DNA of 64,000 nucleotides from Campylobacter sp. RM12651. Lineage in GTDB: Bacteria; Campylobacterota; Campylobacteria; Campylobacterales; Campylobacteraceae. Position numbers and translations under genes: made by a program. The notes under the pieces were generated by a model. It did not search any database and had not been told where the DNA came from. It saw only the letters and a list, made by a program, of their open reading frames with translations. Positions 15,935 to 25,577 of the stretch are shown here, in pieces; positions within the stretch are counted from its first letter, which is position 1, and each line of letters begins with the position of its first letter. The DNA lies in the NCBI RefSeq assembly GCF_022369475.1, contig NZ_CP059600.1, positions 992,001-1,056,000 of the forward strand, in the 5' to 3' direction.

Positions 15935-17755
15935 TTAAATTTTCTTTAAATATCCATTATCGTGCATAAATATGAAAAGCTCACCTAAAATATGTTTTTT
16001 AGTTTTTTCATTTATTAATTCCGAAGAATTTATTTTATCTTGAATTTTTTCATCAATTTCACGAATATCGTAGTCTAAATCTTCTAAAATATCCCTAATT
16101 GATTGACTTTCAATAATACTTTCAATCTCATAACCTTTATCATCAATATCAATACTAACTTGAGTTGGATGGGTAAATAAATTATGCTTCATTCCTAATA
16201 CTTCTTGATAAGCACCAACTAAGAAAAATCCTAAGAAATAATCTTCTTGCTCTACATCAACATCGTGTAAAAATAAAGGACGCTTAGCAGCATCAAACGA
16301 TATTTCTCCATCACTATCACAAGTTATATCCCAAATACTAGCTGATCTTGTTGGTTGAGTATCTAATCTATCAAGTGGCATTATAGGAAATTCTTGCCCT
16401 AAGCCCCAAAAATCTGGCAAACTTTGAAACATTGAAAAATTGACCAAATATCTTTCTTGAACTTCTTTTTGAGTTCTTAATAAATGTTTTGGACTTAGCA
16501 TAGAAACTGCTTTTTTACCTATTAGATGAACCAATATTTCGGCATTTGAGCGGTCTTGTAAATCTACATATCCTAAGTCAAATAAGGTTAAAATACTATC
16601 TAAATGATCATAACTATCGTGCATATATTCTACTGCATTGCTTGGCTTTATATTTTTGTATAAATCGCATAATTCATCTATTAATTGTGGGTTTTTTTCT
16701 TTTAACTGCATTTTGCTTTCTGAATATTCTTGAGAAAATAGTTCAAGAACAGGTGCTACTAATACTGCGTGAGAACCGCTTACAAAACGACCACTTTCTA
16801 TATAAATATTTGGCTCTATTTCTTGTTTTTGTGCTGCAAGAGTTTTTAGAATAAATACAATATCATTTGCATATTCGCTTAAAGTATAGTTTCTTTGAGA
16901 AGTCTTTTGAAATTGTGAATACTCAATTGCTAAACCACCACCAATATCAATATTTTCAAGGTTATTTGCACCCATTTTGCGTAATTCAAAATAAATATTT
17001 CCTGCTTCACTTAAAGCTTTTTTTAAAGGATGTATTTCATTAATTTGTGAACCTATATGAAAATGTATCATAGTAAAACAATCTAATAAATCATTTTCTT
17101 TTAAAAGCCCTACTGCTTCTATTAATTCAGTTGATGTTAGACCAAATTTTGAATTAATCCCACCACTTTTAGCCCAAGTGCCACTACCTAAAGAATGTAG
17201 CCTTACTCTAAGACCGATTTTTGGTTTTATCCCAAAACGCTCTTTTGCTGTTTTGATAATTACTTCAAGCTCATTAATACCTTCAATAGTTAAAGTTATA
17301 TTATGCCCCATTTCAGCAGCGATAAAGCCCATTGTTATTAGTTCTTTATCTTTAAAACCATTAACAGTTATTGGAGCATTTTCGTTGTTATAAGCCATAG
17401 CTAATAATAATTCTCCTTTACTACCAGCTTCAAGACCATAATTTAGATTTTTACCAAGTTTTACAAGACTTTTTACAAAACCAGGAAATTGATTGACTTT
17501 TAGTGGATAAACAGCATTAAAACTACCACGATAATCAAATTCTTTAATGGCATTATTAAAATTTATATAGATTTGTTCTATTTGTTTTTTAATCAAATGA
17601 TTAAATCTTAAAATTATAGGACCTTTATATCCATCATCTAAAAGAGTATTTACTATATCAATAATGGCAGGTTCGCTTCCATATTTTAAACATACCTTGC
17701 CATTTTTAATGATAAAATTATCATCTCCCCAAATATCTATGCCATAATCATTCAT
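15935..17755 (-). CDS. speA: biosynthetic arginine decarboxylase
   Basis: Decarboxylates arginine to agmatine, the first step of this route to putrescine and spermidine. It is a fold III PLP enzyme of the 600-residue SpeA class. The PLP lysine is in VYPLKVNQ (Lys86), the phosphate-binding glycines are in NIDIGGGLAIEY (near 280), and the catalytic cysteine is in ITCDSDGEI (near 500). The start overlaps the end of hisS by four bases. SpeA is a normal component of Campylobacter polyamine synthesis. Confidence 0.95.
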   Translation of the reverse strand: MNDYGIDIWGDDNFIIKNGKVCLKYGSEPAIIDIVNTLLDDGYKGPIILRFNHLIKKQIEQIYINFNNAIKEFDYRGSFNAVYPLKVNQFPGFVKSLVKLGKNLNYGLEAGSKGELLLAMAYNNENAPITVNGFKDKELITMGFIAAEMGHNITLTIEGINELEVIIKTAKERFGIKPKIGLRVRLHSLGSGTWAKSGGINSKFGLTSTELIEAVGLLKENDLLDCFTMIHFHIGSQINEIHPLKKALSEAGNIYFELRKMGANNLENIDIGGGLAIEYSQFQKTSQRNYTLSEYANDIVFILKTLAAQKQEIEPNIYIESGRFVSGSHAVLVAPVLELFSQEYSESKMQLKEKNPQLIDELCDLYKNIKPSNAVEYMHDSYDHLDSILTLFDLGYVDLQDRSNAEILVHLIGKKAVSMLSPKHLLRTQKEVQERYLVNFSMFQSLPDFWGLGQEFPIMPLDRLDTQPTRSASIWDITCDSDGEISFDAAKRPLFLHDVDVEQEDYFLGFFLVGAYQEVLGMKHNLFTHPTQVSIDIDDKGYEIESIIESQSIRDILEDLDYDIREIDEKIQDKINSSELINEKTKKHILGELFIFMHDNGYLKKI

Positions 17756-18996
17756 AAAATTTCCTTTAATTCATCGTATTTTATACTTTTTTGTTCGCCA
17801 CTTTCTAAATCTTTAAAAAATACTTCATTTTTACTAGCTTCATCACTACCAATTGCAATAAAGTATTTATAGTTTTGTTTATTTGCTATATTTAAATGTT
17901 TTGCTAATTTTTTTGCTTCGTAATTTAGATTAATTGTTTTTCCGTTTTCTCTTAAATTATCAACTAATTTATAAGCAATTGGCAATAATTCTTCATCTAA
18001 TATACAAAAATAAGTATTTTGTAATTTTTGCTCTATATTTTTACTTCTTAAAATATCCATAACACGCTCAACACCCATAGCAAATCCAACGCCATAGCTT
18101 TTAGCTCCGCCTAAATACTCAACCAAATAATCATATCTTCCACCACCAGCTATTGCAGCCTTTGCACCTATTTCGCTACTTTCAAACTCAAATGCTGTTT
18201 TTGAATAATAATCAAGCCCGCGAACCAATCTTTCATCAATTACAAAACTAATCTCATTATCTTTTAAAATCTCTTGTAATTTAATAAAATCAGCCCTACT
18301 CTCATCATCTAAAAACTCACTTAATTTAGGAGCGTTTATTAAGTGTTTAGCACATTCATCGTTTTTACAATCTAATACTCTAATAACATTAGTTTGTGTT
18401 CTTTTAGCACAATCAGCACAGAATTTAAAACCAGAACTATTTTCAATGTTTGCAATATATTCTCTTAATGCTTTTCTATAGTTTTGAAGGCATTCAGGCG
18501 AGCCTAAAGAATTGATTTTTAAAGTATAATTAATATCAAGTTTTTTAAAGATTTTAGCAAGTATCATAATCACACTAGCGTCTTCATAAACATTAGCTAT
18601 ATTAAAACACTCTAAGCCAAATTGATGAAATTCTCTATAACGACCTCTTTGTGGTTTTTCATAGCGAAACATTGAGCCGTGATAAAACCATCTTTTAACA
18701 ACTCCAGCTTTATCCATCTTATGTTCAATAAAAGCTCTTACAACCCCAGCAGTTCCTTCAGGTCTAAGACATACACTATCCCCGCTTTTATCTAAAAACT
18801 CATACATTTCTTTACCAACTATATCGCTACTTTCTCCTACGCTTCTTTTAAAAAGCGGAGTAACTTCTAAATGTGGCACTTCAATATAGCTATAACCATA
18901 AGTTTTTGCTACTTCTTCACAAGTTTTTATAATCTTTTCGTAAATTAACGCATCATCATCTAATAAATCATTCATTCCTTTAATTGCATGTATCAT
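17752..18996 (-). CDS. hisS: histidyl-tRNA synthetase
   Basis: Charges tRNA-His; a class II synthetase. Motif 2 is seen as FRYEKPQRGRYREFHQFG (about residues 110-127), the histidine-specific peptide as LVRGLDYYSKTAFEF (about 260-274), the AGGGRYD element near 280, and motif 3 as GVGFAMGVERVM (about 300). The C-terminal anticodon-binding domain occupies the last 90 residues. It overlaps tmk by 17 bases and speA by four. Confidence 0.96.
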   Translation of the reverse strand: MIHAIKGMNDLLDDDALIYEKIIKTCEEVAKTYGYSYIEVPHLEVTPLFKRSVGESSDIVGKEMYEFLDKSGDSVCLRPEGTAGVVRAFIEHKMDKAGVVKRWFYHGSMFRYEKPQRGRYREFHQFGLECFNIANVYEDASVIMILAKIFKKLDINYTLKINSLGSPECLQNYRKALREYIANIENSSGFKFCADCAKRTQTNVIRVLDCKNDECAKHLINAPKLSEFLDDESRADFIKLQEILKDNEISFVIDERLVRGLDYYSKTAFEFESSEIGAKAAIAGGGRYDYLVEYLGGAKSYGVGFAMGVERVMDILRSKNIEQKLQNTYFCILDEELLPIAYKLVDNLRENGKTINLNYEAKKLAKHLNIANKQNYKYFIAIGSDEASKNEVFFKDLESGEQKSIKYDELKEIL

Positions 18997-19564
18997 TTAT
19001 ATACTCCTTAATCATTGTATTTATTTTATCTATACTAAGACTTGCATCTATTGTAAAAACTTTTAAATTTAAAGCCTTAAAAATCGCTTCATAATTTTCT
19101 TGAACTTTTAAAAAATATTCTACGCCTTTTTGCTCTATTTTATCAAGGCTTTTATTATTTAATCTACTTTCTAATAATTCCTTACTGCCTTTAAAAAATA
19201 TTATATGATTAGGTAAAACATTATTAGTTGCAAATAAATTAAAATCCAATAATTGTTTGTAATCACTATCAACTTCATAAGCTAAATGAGAAAACAAACT
19301 CCTATCAGCTATAATAAATTCTTTAGCAAAATCAATTTTTGAAAATAATTCAGCCCTATCAGCTAAAAACAAAAACATTCTAGCCTTTTTACTCATTTCG
19401 TCATTTAAAATCAATTCTCTTAATTTTATTCCTAAAGTAGTTTCGCCGGGTTCTTTTACAAAAATCGGCTGGAATTTAAAATAAGAATTTGGTAATTCTT
19501 GTAAAAGCTTAATTTGAGTGCTTTTGCCTAGAGTATCAATTCCTTCAAAAGCGTAATAATTCAT
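18980..19564 (-). CDS. tmk: thymidylate kinase
   Basis: Phosphorylates dTMP to dTDP. The P-loop reads FEGIDTLGKSTQ (about residues 6-17); the family consensus is EG-D-GGKST, so one G is replaced by L. The DR(S/Y) motif is ADRSLFSHLAYE (near 94), and the ERL-type lid follows as LLESRLNNKS. The length of 194 residues is typical. It overlaps coaD upstream by four bases and hisS downstream by 17 in the same operon. Confidence 0.93.
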   Translation of the reverse strand: MNYYAFEGIDTLGKSTQIKLLQELPNSYFKFQPIFVKEPGETTLGIKLRELILNDEMSKKARMFLFLADRAELFSKIDFAKEFIIADRSLFSHLAYEVDSDYKQLLDFNLFATNNVLPNHIIFFKGSKELLESRLNNKSLDKIEQKGVEYFLKVQENYEAIFKALNLKVFTIDASLSIDKINTMIKEYINDTCN

Positions 19565-20034
19565 TTTAAATCCTTTAAAATACTAGATGGAACTAATTTT
19601 GAAATATCTCCACCATGAGCTTTAATGCTTCTTACAATTGAGCTTGAAATAAAGGCATTTTTAAGGCTTGGCATTAAATAAATAGTGTCAATTTCTTCGT
19701 TTAATTCAGCATTTGCATAGTGCATTTGTAACTCGTATTCAAAATCACTCACAGCCCTTAAACCCCTTACAATGGTATATATTTTTTGCTCTTTTGCAAA
19801 ATCTACTAATAAATTGTCAAACCCTATTACTTCTACATTCAATCCATTTGTTGCATTTTTTACTAAATTAATCCTAGTTTCTAAATCATAATCAGGCTTT
19901 TTTTTATCATTTTTAGCAACTGCTATTATTAATTTATCAAAAATTTTTAAAGCCCTTTTTATTACATCTAAATGCCCATTTGTTATCGGATCAAATGTGC
20001 CTGGATAAATTGCTTTTTTCATTCGCTTTTCCAT
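19561..20034 (-). CDS. coaD: phosphopantetheine adenylyltransferase
   Basis: Catalyses the fourth step of coenzyme A synthesis. The nucleotidyltransferase signature is YPGTFDPITNGHLDVIKRA (T/HxGH class), and the second signature is AFISSSIVRSI near residue 125. If the first methionine is used the protein begins MEKRMKK; the second (MKKAIYPGTF) matches the family start better. The gene overlaps ubiX by 16 bases. Confidence 0.95.
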   Translation of the reverse strand: MEKRMKKAIYPGTFDPITNGHLDVIKRALKIFDKLIIAVAKNDKKKPDYDLETRINLVKNATNGLNVEVIGFDNLLVDFAKEQKIYTIVRGLRAVSDFEYELQMHYANAELNEEIDTIYLMPSLKNAFISSSIVRSIKAHGGDISKLVPSSILKDLK

Positions 20035-20561
20035 CTTTTAAATTTTTTATATTCAACTCCAAGCAAATCACACCATTTACCTATTACAAATTCTTTAAAA
20101 GAACTCTTAGAATATTTAGCGTAAATTGCAGGGGCTATTATACAGCCTAATTTATTTAATTTTAAAATATTTTTAAGCATTAATTCATTTAATGGCATTT
20201 CTCTTGGAGCTATTATGATTTTTCTATTTTCTTTAAGATTTACGGTAAAACTTCTTAGAATTAAAGTATCACTAAAACCATAACTAGCCTTTGCTAAAAA
20301 ATCACTACTAGCATAATAAAACGCTGCATCAAGCTTAAAACTCCCACTTGATACAGGTGCAGCTAAATCATCATTTTTTAAAAGAGTAATATTTGTATTT
20401 TTAATGTATTTTTTCAATTTTTTATTATTTTCTTCTTTTAAAACCTTTAAAGCACCTTTACTAAGGATTAAATATACTTCATTTTCTTTGCTTAATACCT
20501 TAGCTAATTTTAAAGCCAAATTAACTCCACTAGCTCCATTAATCGCTACTAAAAATCTCAT
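20019..20561 (-). CDS. ubiX: UbiX-type flavin prenyltransferase
   Basis: Prenylates FMN to make the cofactor of UbiD-type decarboxylases. The N-terminal glycine-rich motif is AINGASGVNLALKLAKVL, and the FMN-contacting region contains PVSSGSFKLDA and the conserved APREMPLN. The length of 180 residues fits. It overlaps flgA and coaD at either end. Confidence 0.9.
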   Translation of the reverse strand: MRFLVAINGASGVNLALKLAKVLSKENEVYLILSKGALKVLKEENNKKLKKYIKNTNITLLKNDDLAAPVSSGSFKLDAAFYYASSDFLAKASYGFSDTLILRSFTVNLKENRKIIIAPREMPLNELMLKNILKLNKLGCIIAPAIYAKYSKSSFKEFVIGKWCDLLGVEYKKFKRWKSE

Positions 20562-21166
20562 TTTATTAAGACCTGTTTTTCATTAATTATTTCGCCAGTT
20601 AGATTGTGTCCTTGAGTGTTTTTAAGGCGAATTCTTTGACCTTTTACTCCACTTTGCAAGGCTATTAAATCAACAAACACACTCAAATCTCCATCATCTA
20701 AAATACCAACTACACTATCATCTTTATTAATTAAATAATTTGGCATTAGCATAGAGGTTTTTATAATACTACCTGCTCTTACTTTGCTTTTAAACTTAAT
20801 ACTATTATCAAGTGTTCTTAAAGCATTATAAGGTAATTTTGAAAAATCAATTTTTTCACTTTTTAAATCAAATAGTCCTATTTCTTCATCTTTTAAGACA
20901 TCTTTTTTTAAAATATAAACCTTAGTAAGAGCTTGTAATTTAAAAGATATTTGCATATCTTTATCATTGCAATTTGCTTTAAAAAATCCTTGTTTGCCAA
21001 GATTTGGATATGTAATAATTTTGCAATTATTAATATTAGGATTAAAACTAAGGCTTTTTATTTCTAAAAATTCATCTTGTTTTTTCCAATGTTTTAATAA
21101 TTCATCGCTTAAATTATTAGCAAACAAAACCCCACTTAATACAAATAAACTAAATACTTTGTTCAT
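20558..21166 (-). CDS. flgA: flagellar P-ring assembly chaperone FlgA
   Basis: A periplasmic chaperone for FlgI, the P-ring protein. Residues 1-16 form a signal peptide ([16 protein letters not shown]). The C-terminal SAF domain carries VRAGSIIKTSML and the closing pattern GQRIRLKNTQGHNLTGEIIN, both characteristic of FlgA. The length is 202 residues. It sits away from other flagellar genes inside a housekeeping operon, as I recall for C. jejuni. It overlaps moeA and ubiX. Confidence 0.85.
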   Translation of the reverse strand: MNKVFSLFVLSGVLFANNLSDELLKHWKKQDEFLEIKSLSFNPNINNCKIITYPNLGKQGFFKANCNDKDMQISFKLQALTKVYILKKDVLKDEEIGLFDLKSEKIDFSKLPYNALRTLDNSIKFKSKVRAGSIIKTSMLMPNYLINKDDSVVGILDDGDLSVFVDLIALQSGVKGQRIRLKNTQGHNLTGEIINEKQVLIK

Positions 21167-22316
21167 AAACTCTTACTTTATCGTTTTGCTTAATATCACA
21201 ATCAATAGGACAAATTATGTAATGAGTGCATTTATTTAATGGGGTAATTTGTCCGCTACTAAGTTTTGCATTATTAAACGGAACAAAAGTATCATTTATA
21301 ATATTTCCAATAACTACATTTTCTTTATTATTTTTAATCTTTAAATCCATTGATATAGGATATAAAAAGCTTGGCTTTTCATATACAATTCCTTGCATTT
21401 TATAAATTAAAGCTCTTGCATAAATTAAAGCCCCAATATAAGCGCTCATAGGATTACCCGGTAAAACCAAAATATATTTATTATCTTTAAAATATAAGCT
21501 AACAGGACCTGCAGGTTTCATTTTTACCTTAGTAAAAATAGGCTTAAAACCTAGCTCATCTAAAGCTTTTTTGATAAAGTCAGCATCACCTACACTTGCA
21601 GCTCCGATACTTACAACTAAATCAAAATTATCTAAAGCACCTTTTAAAGAATTTAAAACGAACTCATATTCATCTTTTAAAACCCCTAAATAATAAGGTT
21701 TAGAAAAACTCTTAAAAGCAGAATAAATTCCATAAGCATTAGAATTATAAACACCAAATCCATTTGAATAAGGCTCAATAATCTCAAGACCACTTGCAAA
21801 AATACCAACTTTTATTTCTTTAATAACTTCAATATTAAAAACTCCATTACTAGCTAAAATCATAATAATTTCATCAGTAATTACGCCTTTTTTGATAATT
21901 AATTCGCCTTTTTTGTATTCTTCGCCTTCATATCTTATAGCTTCACCTACTTTTAAATTATCACTTGTAGCATACATTAAATCATCTTTAATAATAGAGT
22001 TTTCAACCATTAAAACACTATCAGCACCCTTTGGCACTCTTGCACCTGTCATAATCTTTACACATTCGCCACTTTTAATCTCGCATTCACTCATATCTCC
22101 TGCAAAAATAGTCTTTAAAACTTTAAGACCATTTTTAAACTCACTAGCCTTTAAAGCATAGCCATCCATTGCAGAATTTGTAAATAAAGGAGCATTGCAT
22201 TTAGCATAAAAATCATTCGCTAAAACTCTTCCTTTTGCATCAAATAAATTAATAATTTCGGTGTTTTGAGTGTGATTAAGTGATTTTATATTTTCTAACG
22301 CTTCATTAATTGTCAT
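21150..22316 (-). CDS. moeA: molybdopterin molybdenumtransferase MoeA
   Basis: Inserts molybdate into adenylated molybdopterin. Visible motifs are [10 protein letters not shown] (near 50), [20 protein letters not shown] (near 90), GVFASGLE-like [11 protein letters not shown] (near 172), [11 protein letters not shown] (near 240), [10 protein letters not shown] and [14 protein letters not shown] (near 285). The length of 388 residues is standard. It overlaps murA by four bases upstream and flgA by 17 downstream. Confidence 0.95.
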   Translation of the reverse strand: MTINEALENIKSLNHTQNTEIINLFDAKGRVLANDFYAKCNAPLFTNSAMDGYALKASEFKNGLKVLKTIFAGDMSECEIKSGECVKIMTGARVPKGADSVLMVENSIIKDDLMYATSDNLKVGEAIRYEGEEYKKGELIIKKGVITDEIIMILASNGVFNIEVIKEIKVGIFASGLEIIEPYSNGFGVYNSNAYGIYSAFKSFSKPYYLGVLKDEYEFVLNSLKGALDNFDLVVSIGAASVGDADFIKKALDELGFKPIFTKVKMKPAGPVSLYFKDNKYILVLPGNPMSAYIGALIYARALIYKMQGIVYEKPSFLYPISMDLKIKNNKENVVIGNIINDTFVPFNNAKLSSGQITPLNKCTHYIICPIDCDIKQNDKVRVYEQSI

Positions 22317-23566
22317 TCTTCTTCCTTTAATTCAACTAATTTCGCACCTAATTTACTTAATTTCTCACACAAATTCTCATATCCACGCTCTAAATGATAA
22401 ATTCTATGAATATTAGTAGTCCCATTTGCAGCAAGTGCAGCTAAAATTAATGCCGAACTAGCTCTTAAATCAGTTGCCATCACTTCAGCACCTTGTAAAT
22501 TAGAAGTCTTAACATTAGCAATATGTCCATTTAGCTTGATATTTGCACCCATACGATTTAGCTCACTTACATGCATAAAACGATTTTCAAATAATCTTTC
22601 ATCAATAATGCTTTCTCCATTTGCCTTAAGACATAAAGCCATAAATTGAGCTTGCATATCAGTAGGAAAGCCTGGATATTCGCTAGTTTTGATATTTGCC
22701 GCTTTATAATCGCTTGAATATACTTTAATACTATTTTTTAAAGTTTCGTATTTAATTCCCATTTCATCAAATTTTGATAATAATGCACCTAAATGCTCTG
22801 GAATTATATTTTTAACTTCTATATTTGATTTTGTAATAGCACCTGCACAAAGATATGTTCCTGCTTCAATTCTATCAGGAATAATTTCGCAAGTAAAATC
22901 AGTATTTAATTTGGTTACTCCTGTGATTTCAATAGTATTTGTCCCAATACCTTTTATATTAACACCTGCTTTTACTAAAAACTCACATAAATTAACGATT
23001 TCAGGCTCACAAGCTGCATTTATTATAGTAGTTACACCTTTAGCATAAACTGCTGCTAAAATTGTATTTTCAGTAGCACCAACAGAAATTTTATCAAAAT
23101 GTATTTTAGCTCCAACCAACTCTCCACTAGCTTTTACATAGCCATCAACTAATTCAATATTAGCACCCATTTTCTCTAAAGCACTTAAGTGCATATCAAT
23201 TGGGCGTTGTCCTATAGCACAGCCACCTGGTAAAGATACTTCGCAAATTTTAAATCTACTAAGCAAAGGTCCTAAAACCAATATGCTAGCACGCATTTTG
23301 CGAACAATATCATAAAGTGCTTTTGTATTAAATACATTACTTGAATCAATTGTAACGCTATGATTGTTTAGTTCATATGTAGCTCCTAAATTCTCAAGCA
23401 ATCTTAACATAGTCTTAATATCTGATACTAAAGGAAGATTTGTTAAAGTGCATTTTCCTTTAATAAGTAAAGCAGCAGCAAGTAATGGTAAAGCTGCATT
23501 TTTAGCTCCACTAATTTCTACGCTACCACTTAATTTTGCATTACCTTCTATTTTTAAATATTTCAT
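22313..23566 (-). CDS. murA: UDP-N-acetylglucosamine 1-carboxyvinyltransferase
   Basis: Commits UDP-GlcNAc to peptidoglycan synthesis with phosphoenolpyruvate. The catalytic cysteine lies in [19 protein letters not shown] (Cys116), so the enzyme has the fosfomycin-reactive Cys rather than Asp. Other signatures are [15 protein letters not shown] (near 20) and the [17 protein letters not shown] stretch near 370. The length of 417 residues is usual. It overlaps the SDR gene and moeA by four bases each. Confidence 0.97.
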   Translation of the reverse strand: MKYLKIEGNAKLSGSVEISGAKNAALPLLAAALLIKGKCTLTNLPLVSDIKTMLRLLENLGATYELNNHSVTIDSSNVFNTKALYDIVRKMRASILVLGPLLSRFKICEVSLPGGCAIGQRPIDMHLSALEKMGANIELVDGYVKASGELVGAKIHFDKISVGATENTILAAVYAKGVTTIINAACEPEIVNLCEFLVKAGVNIKGIGTNTIEITGVTKLNTDFTCEIIPDRIEAGTYLCAGAITKSNIEVKNIIPEHLGALLSKFDEMGIKYETLKNSIKVYSSDYKAANIKTSEYPGFPTDMQAQFMALCLKANGESIIDERLFENRFMHVSELNRMGANIKLNGHIANVKTSNLQGAEVMATDLRASSALILAALAANGTTNIHRIYHLERGYENLCEKLSKLGAKLVELKEEE

Positions 23567-24312
23567 TCATTATCCTTTTGTATGTGAAAACCTGCCCAAG
23601 TTTGAGTAACAGGCATTAGTTCTATTCTATTTATATTTACATGGTCTTTTAAATTAATAATACTAATAACTGCATCAGCAATATCTTCTGCATCAAGGTA
23701 TTTTGTATTTTCATAAACTTTATCAGCTGCAATTTTATCGCCTTTAAAACGCACTTCGCTAAATTCTGTCTTACATAATCCCGGTGCAATATCAGTAATT
23801 TTTATATTATTTTTTCTTACATCATTTCTTAATGCGTGGCTAAATTGACCCACAAAAGCTTTAGTTCCTGCATATACATTACCACCAAAATAAGGATTAT
23901 TAGCAGCAACTGAACCAAAATTAAATATGTGTCCGCCGTTTTCAAGCATTCTTGGTAAAATCAAATGAGTTACATATAAAAGCCCTTTTATATTAGTATC
24001 AACCATAGTTTCAATATCTGCTAAATCTAATTTATAAAACTCTCCTAAACCCAATGCTAATCCTGCTGAATTAACTAAAACATCAATTTTATTAAAATCA
24101 TTAGGTAAATTATTTACAACATTTTTTAAAGCATTTATATCTCTTACATCAGCTTCTGCTATATATACATTATTTTTAAATTCATTTTCAAATTCTAATA
24201 ATTTTTCCTTGCGTCTTGCAAGAACTACTACTTTATAATTATTCTTTAAAAGTCTTTTAGCAATCGCTTTTCCAAAACCACTACTAGCACCTGTTACAAA
24301 CGCTGTTTTCAT
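23563..24312 (-). CDS. short-chain dehydrogenase/reductase (YdfG-like)
   Basis: An NAD(P)-dependent oxidoreductase of the classical SDR family. The cofactor motif is [12 protein letters not shown] (residues 7-18), followed by the NSAG element, the catalytic serine in FGSVAANNP and the YxxxK pair in YAGTKAF. The arrangement and the length of 249 residues resemble YdfG, a 3-hydroxy acid/serine dehydrogenase, but the substrate cannot be read from sequence. The gene overlaps the ankyrin protein gene and murA by four bases each. Confidence 0.85.
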   Translation of the reverse strand: MKTAFVTGASSGFGKAIAKRLLKNNYKVVVLARRKEKLLEFENEFKNNVYIAEADVRDINALKNVVNNLPNDFNKIDVLVNSAGLALGLGEFYKLDLADIETMVDTNIKGLLYVTHLILPRMLENGGHIFNFGSVAANNPYFGGNVYAGTKAFVGQFSHALRNDVRKNNIKITDIAPGLCKTEFSEVRFKGDKIAADKVYENTKYLDAEDIADAVISIINLKDHVNINRIELMPVTQTWAGFHIQKDNE

Positions 24313-25361
24313 TGTTCTTTCTCCTTTAATCCTAATTTTTTTAAATACTCAATATTTTCTTTATTGTTATAAATCATCGCATAATCTAGTGCATTTAATC
24401 CAAAATTATCGCTTATCGTATAATCAGCCTTATTTTCTATAAGCAATTTTAAGGTATTTAAATTCGCTAAAGACGCTGCGTGTATTACCAAAGTCTTTGC
24501 AGGATGAATGTAAGAGCAAAAAGAAATATAATAAGGAAGATTTGTTTTTAGCTCTTCTTCACTATCAATTTGTTGTAAATTAAGATTAGCCCCATATTTT
24601 ATAAGTAATTTTATAGTTTTAATATCACTGATTTCAACTGCATAAAAAATCGCACTTTTACCAAGAGCATTTACATAATTAACATTGGCTTTGTTTTCTA
24701 ATAAATATTCTAATGCTTCATAATAATCAAGTGCATAAAAAATCGCACTCTCATAACCTGAATTAATATTTGTATTATTTTTAGCTAAAAACTCTATTAT
24801 TTTCATATCTTTTTTAGCTAATAAAGCTATTTTTAATAAAAAATCTAACTGATAATAATTTGGGCTAATTTCGTTAAGATATGCAATGCTATCTTCTGGA
24901 TTTTCTATCTTTAAAAATTCAATATAAATATCATCAAGCTTAATAAATTTATTAATAGAGCCAAAAGCTCTCATTCCTAGCCTTTGAGTAAAATTCTCAC
25001 AAGATTTTTGATAATTTTTAGAAGAAAGCTTTATAAAATGCTCCTTGTTATTGCTACAAAAATTATTTATTTCATTATTAAACTCATCAAATAATCTTTT
25101 ATTGCCAATGCTTTGATAAGCCCAATATTGAAAATAATCATAATATTTATCATAATCTTTTATAGGATTTTGATAAATATTTTTATCATTATAAGCTTTA
25201 TTTAGCTCATCTATATAATTATTTAAATTTACAAAATAATCATGTCCGTTACACTCAACATTTCTTCCGCTAATTGTCTCGGCTAATTTAAATAACTTTT
25301 CATCACTTAATTCCTTTGAAAAAACAAAAGCACTAATTAATAAAAATACAATCTTTTTCAA
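24309..25361 (-). CDS. secreted ankyrin-repeat protein
   Basis: A 350-residue protein with a signal peptide (MKKIVFLLISAFVFSKEL) and at least four ankyrin repeats in the C-terminal half: YALDYYEALEYLLENKANVN, then a repeat with IKTIKLLIKYGANLN, another with LNTLKLLIENKADYT, and a partial last one ending GLNALDYAMIYNNK. The N-terminal half has three cysteines and no recognised domain. Periplasmic ankyrin proteins are known in epsilonproteobacteria (for example AnkB of Campylobacter, tied to catalase), but no catalase gene is near. It begins the operon leading to murA. The role is unknown. Confidence 0.75.
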   Translation of the reverse strand: MKKIVFLLISAFVFSKELSDEKLFKLAETISGRNVECNGHDYFVNLNNYIDELNKAYNDKNIYQNPIKDYDKYYDYFQYWAYQSIGNKRLFDEFNNEINNFCSNNKEHFIKLSSKNYQKSCENFTQRLGMRAFGSINKFIKLDDIYIEFLKIENPEDSIAYLNEISPNYYQLDFLLKIALLAKKDMKIIEFLAKNNTNINSGYESAIFYALDYYEALEYLLENKANVNYVNALGKSAIFYAVEISDIKTIKLLIKYGANLNLQQIDSEEELKTNLPYYISFCSYIHPAKTLVIHAASLANLNTLKLLIENKADYTISDNFGLNALDYAMIYNNKENIEYLKKLGLKEKEQ

Positions 25362-25555
25362 TACAAATCCTGATAATTTAATAGCCCTAACTTTAACATT
25401 TTTAAATAATTATTTGGTATTTTTTCGCACTAGTTTTAAATAAAAAATATAATTAAGTTTGTGCTAAATCAATATATATTTTTAATACTAAAATATAAAA
25501 ATTACGCTTTTTTAAAGAAATTAATATTGAATTGTTATTAGTTTTTAATAGCAAA

Positions 25556-25577
25556 ATTAGAAATTTAAATTCCTAAT
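25556..25577 (-). terminator. possible terminator at the end of mnmC
   Basis: The palindrome AATTAGAAATTTAAATTCCTAATC overlaps the mnmC stop codon; the minus strand continues with AATTTTGC. The stem has mismatches and the T run is short, so termination is only suggested. The surrounding 210 bases between mnmC and the ankyrin gene show nothing else that I can support apart from A/T-rich promoter-like sequence. Confidence 0.3.

Noticed and set aside
16546-16854. Plus-strand frame of about 100 codons inside speA
   Set aside because: Antisense shadow of a highly conserved enzyme gene; no ribosome binding site and no family features.
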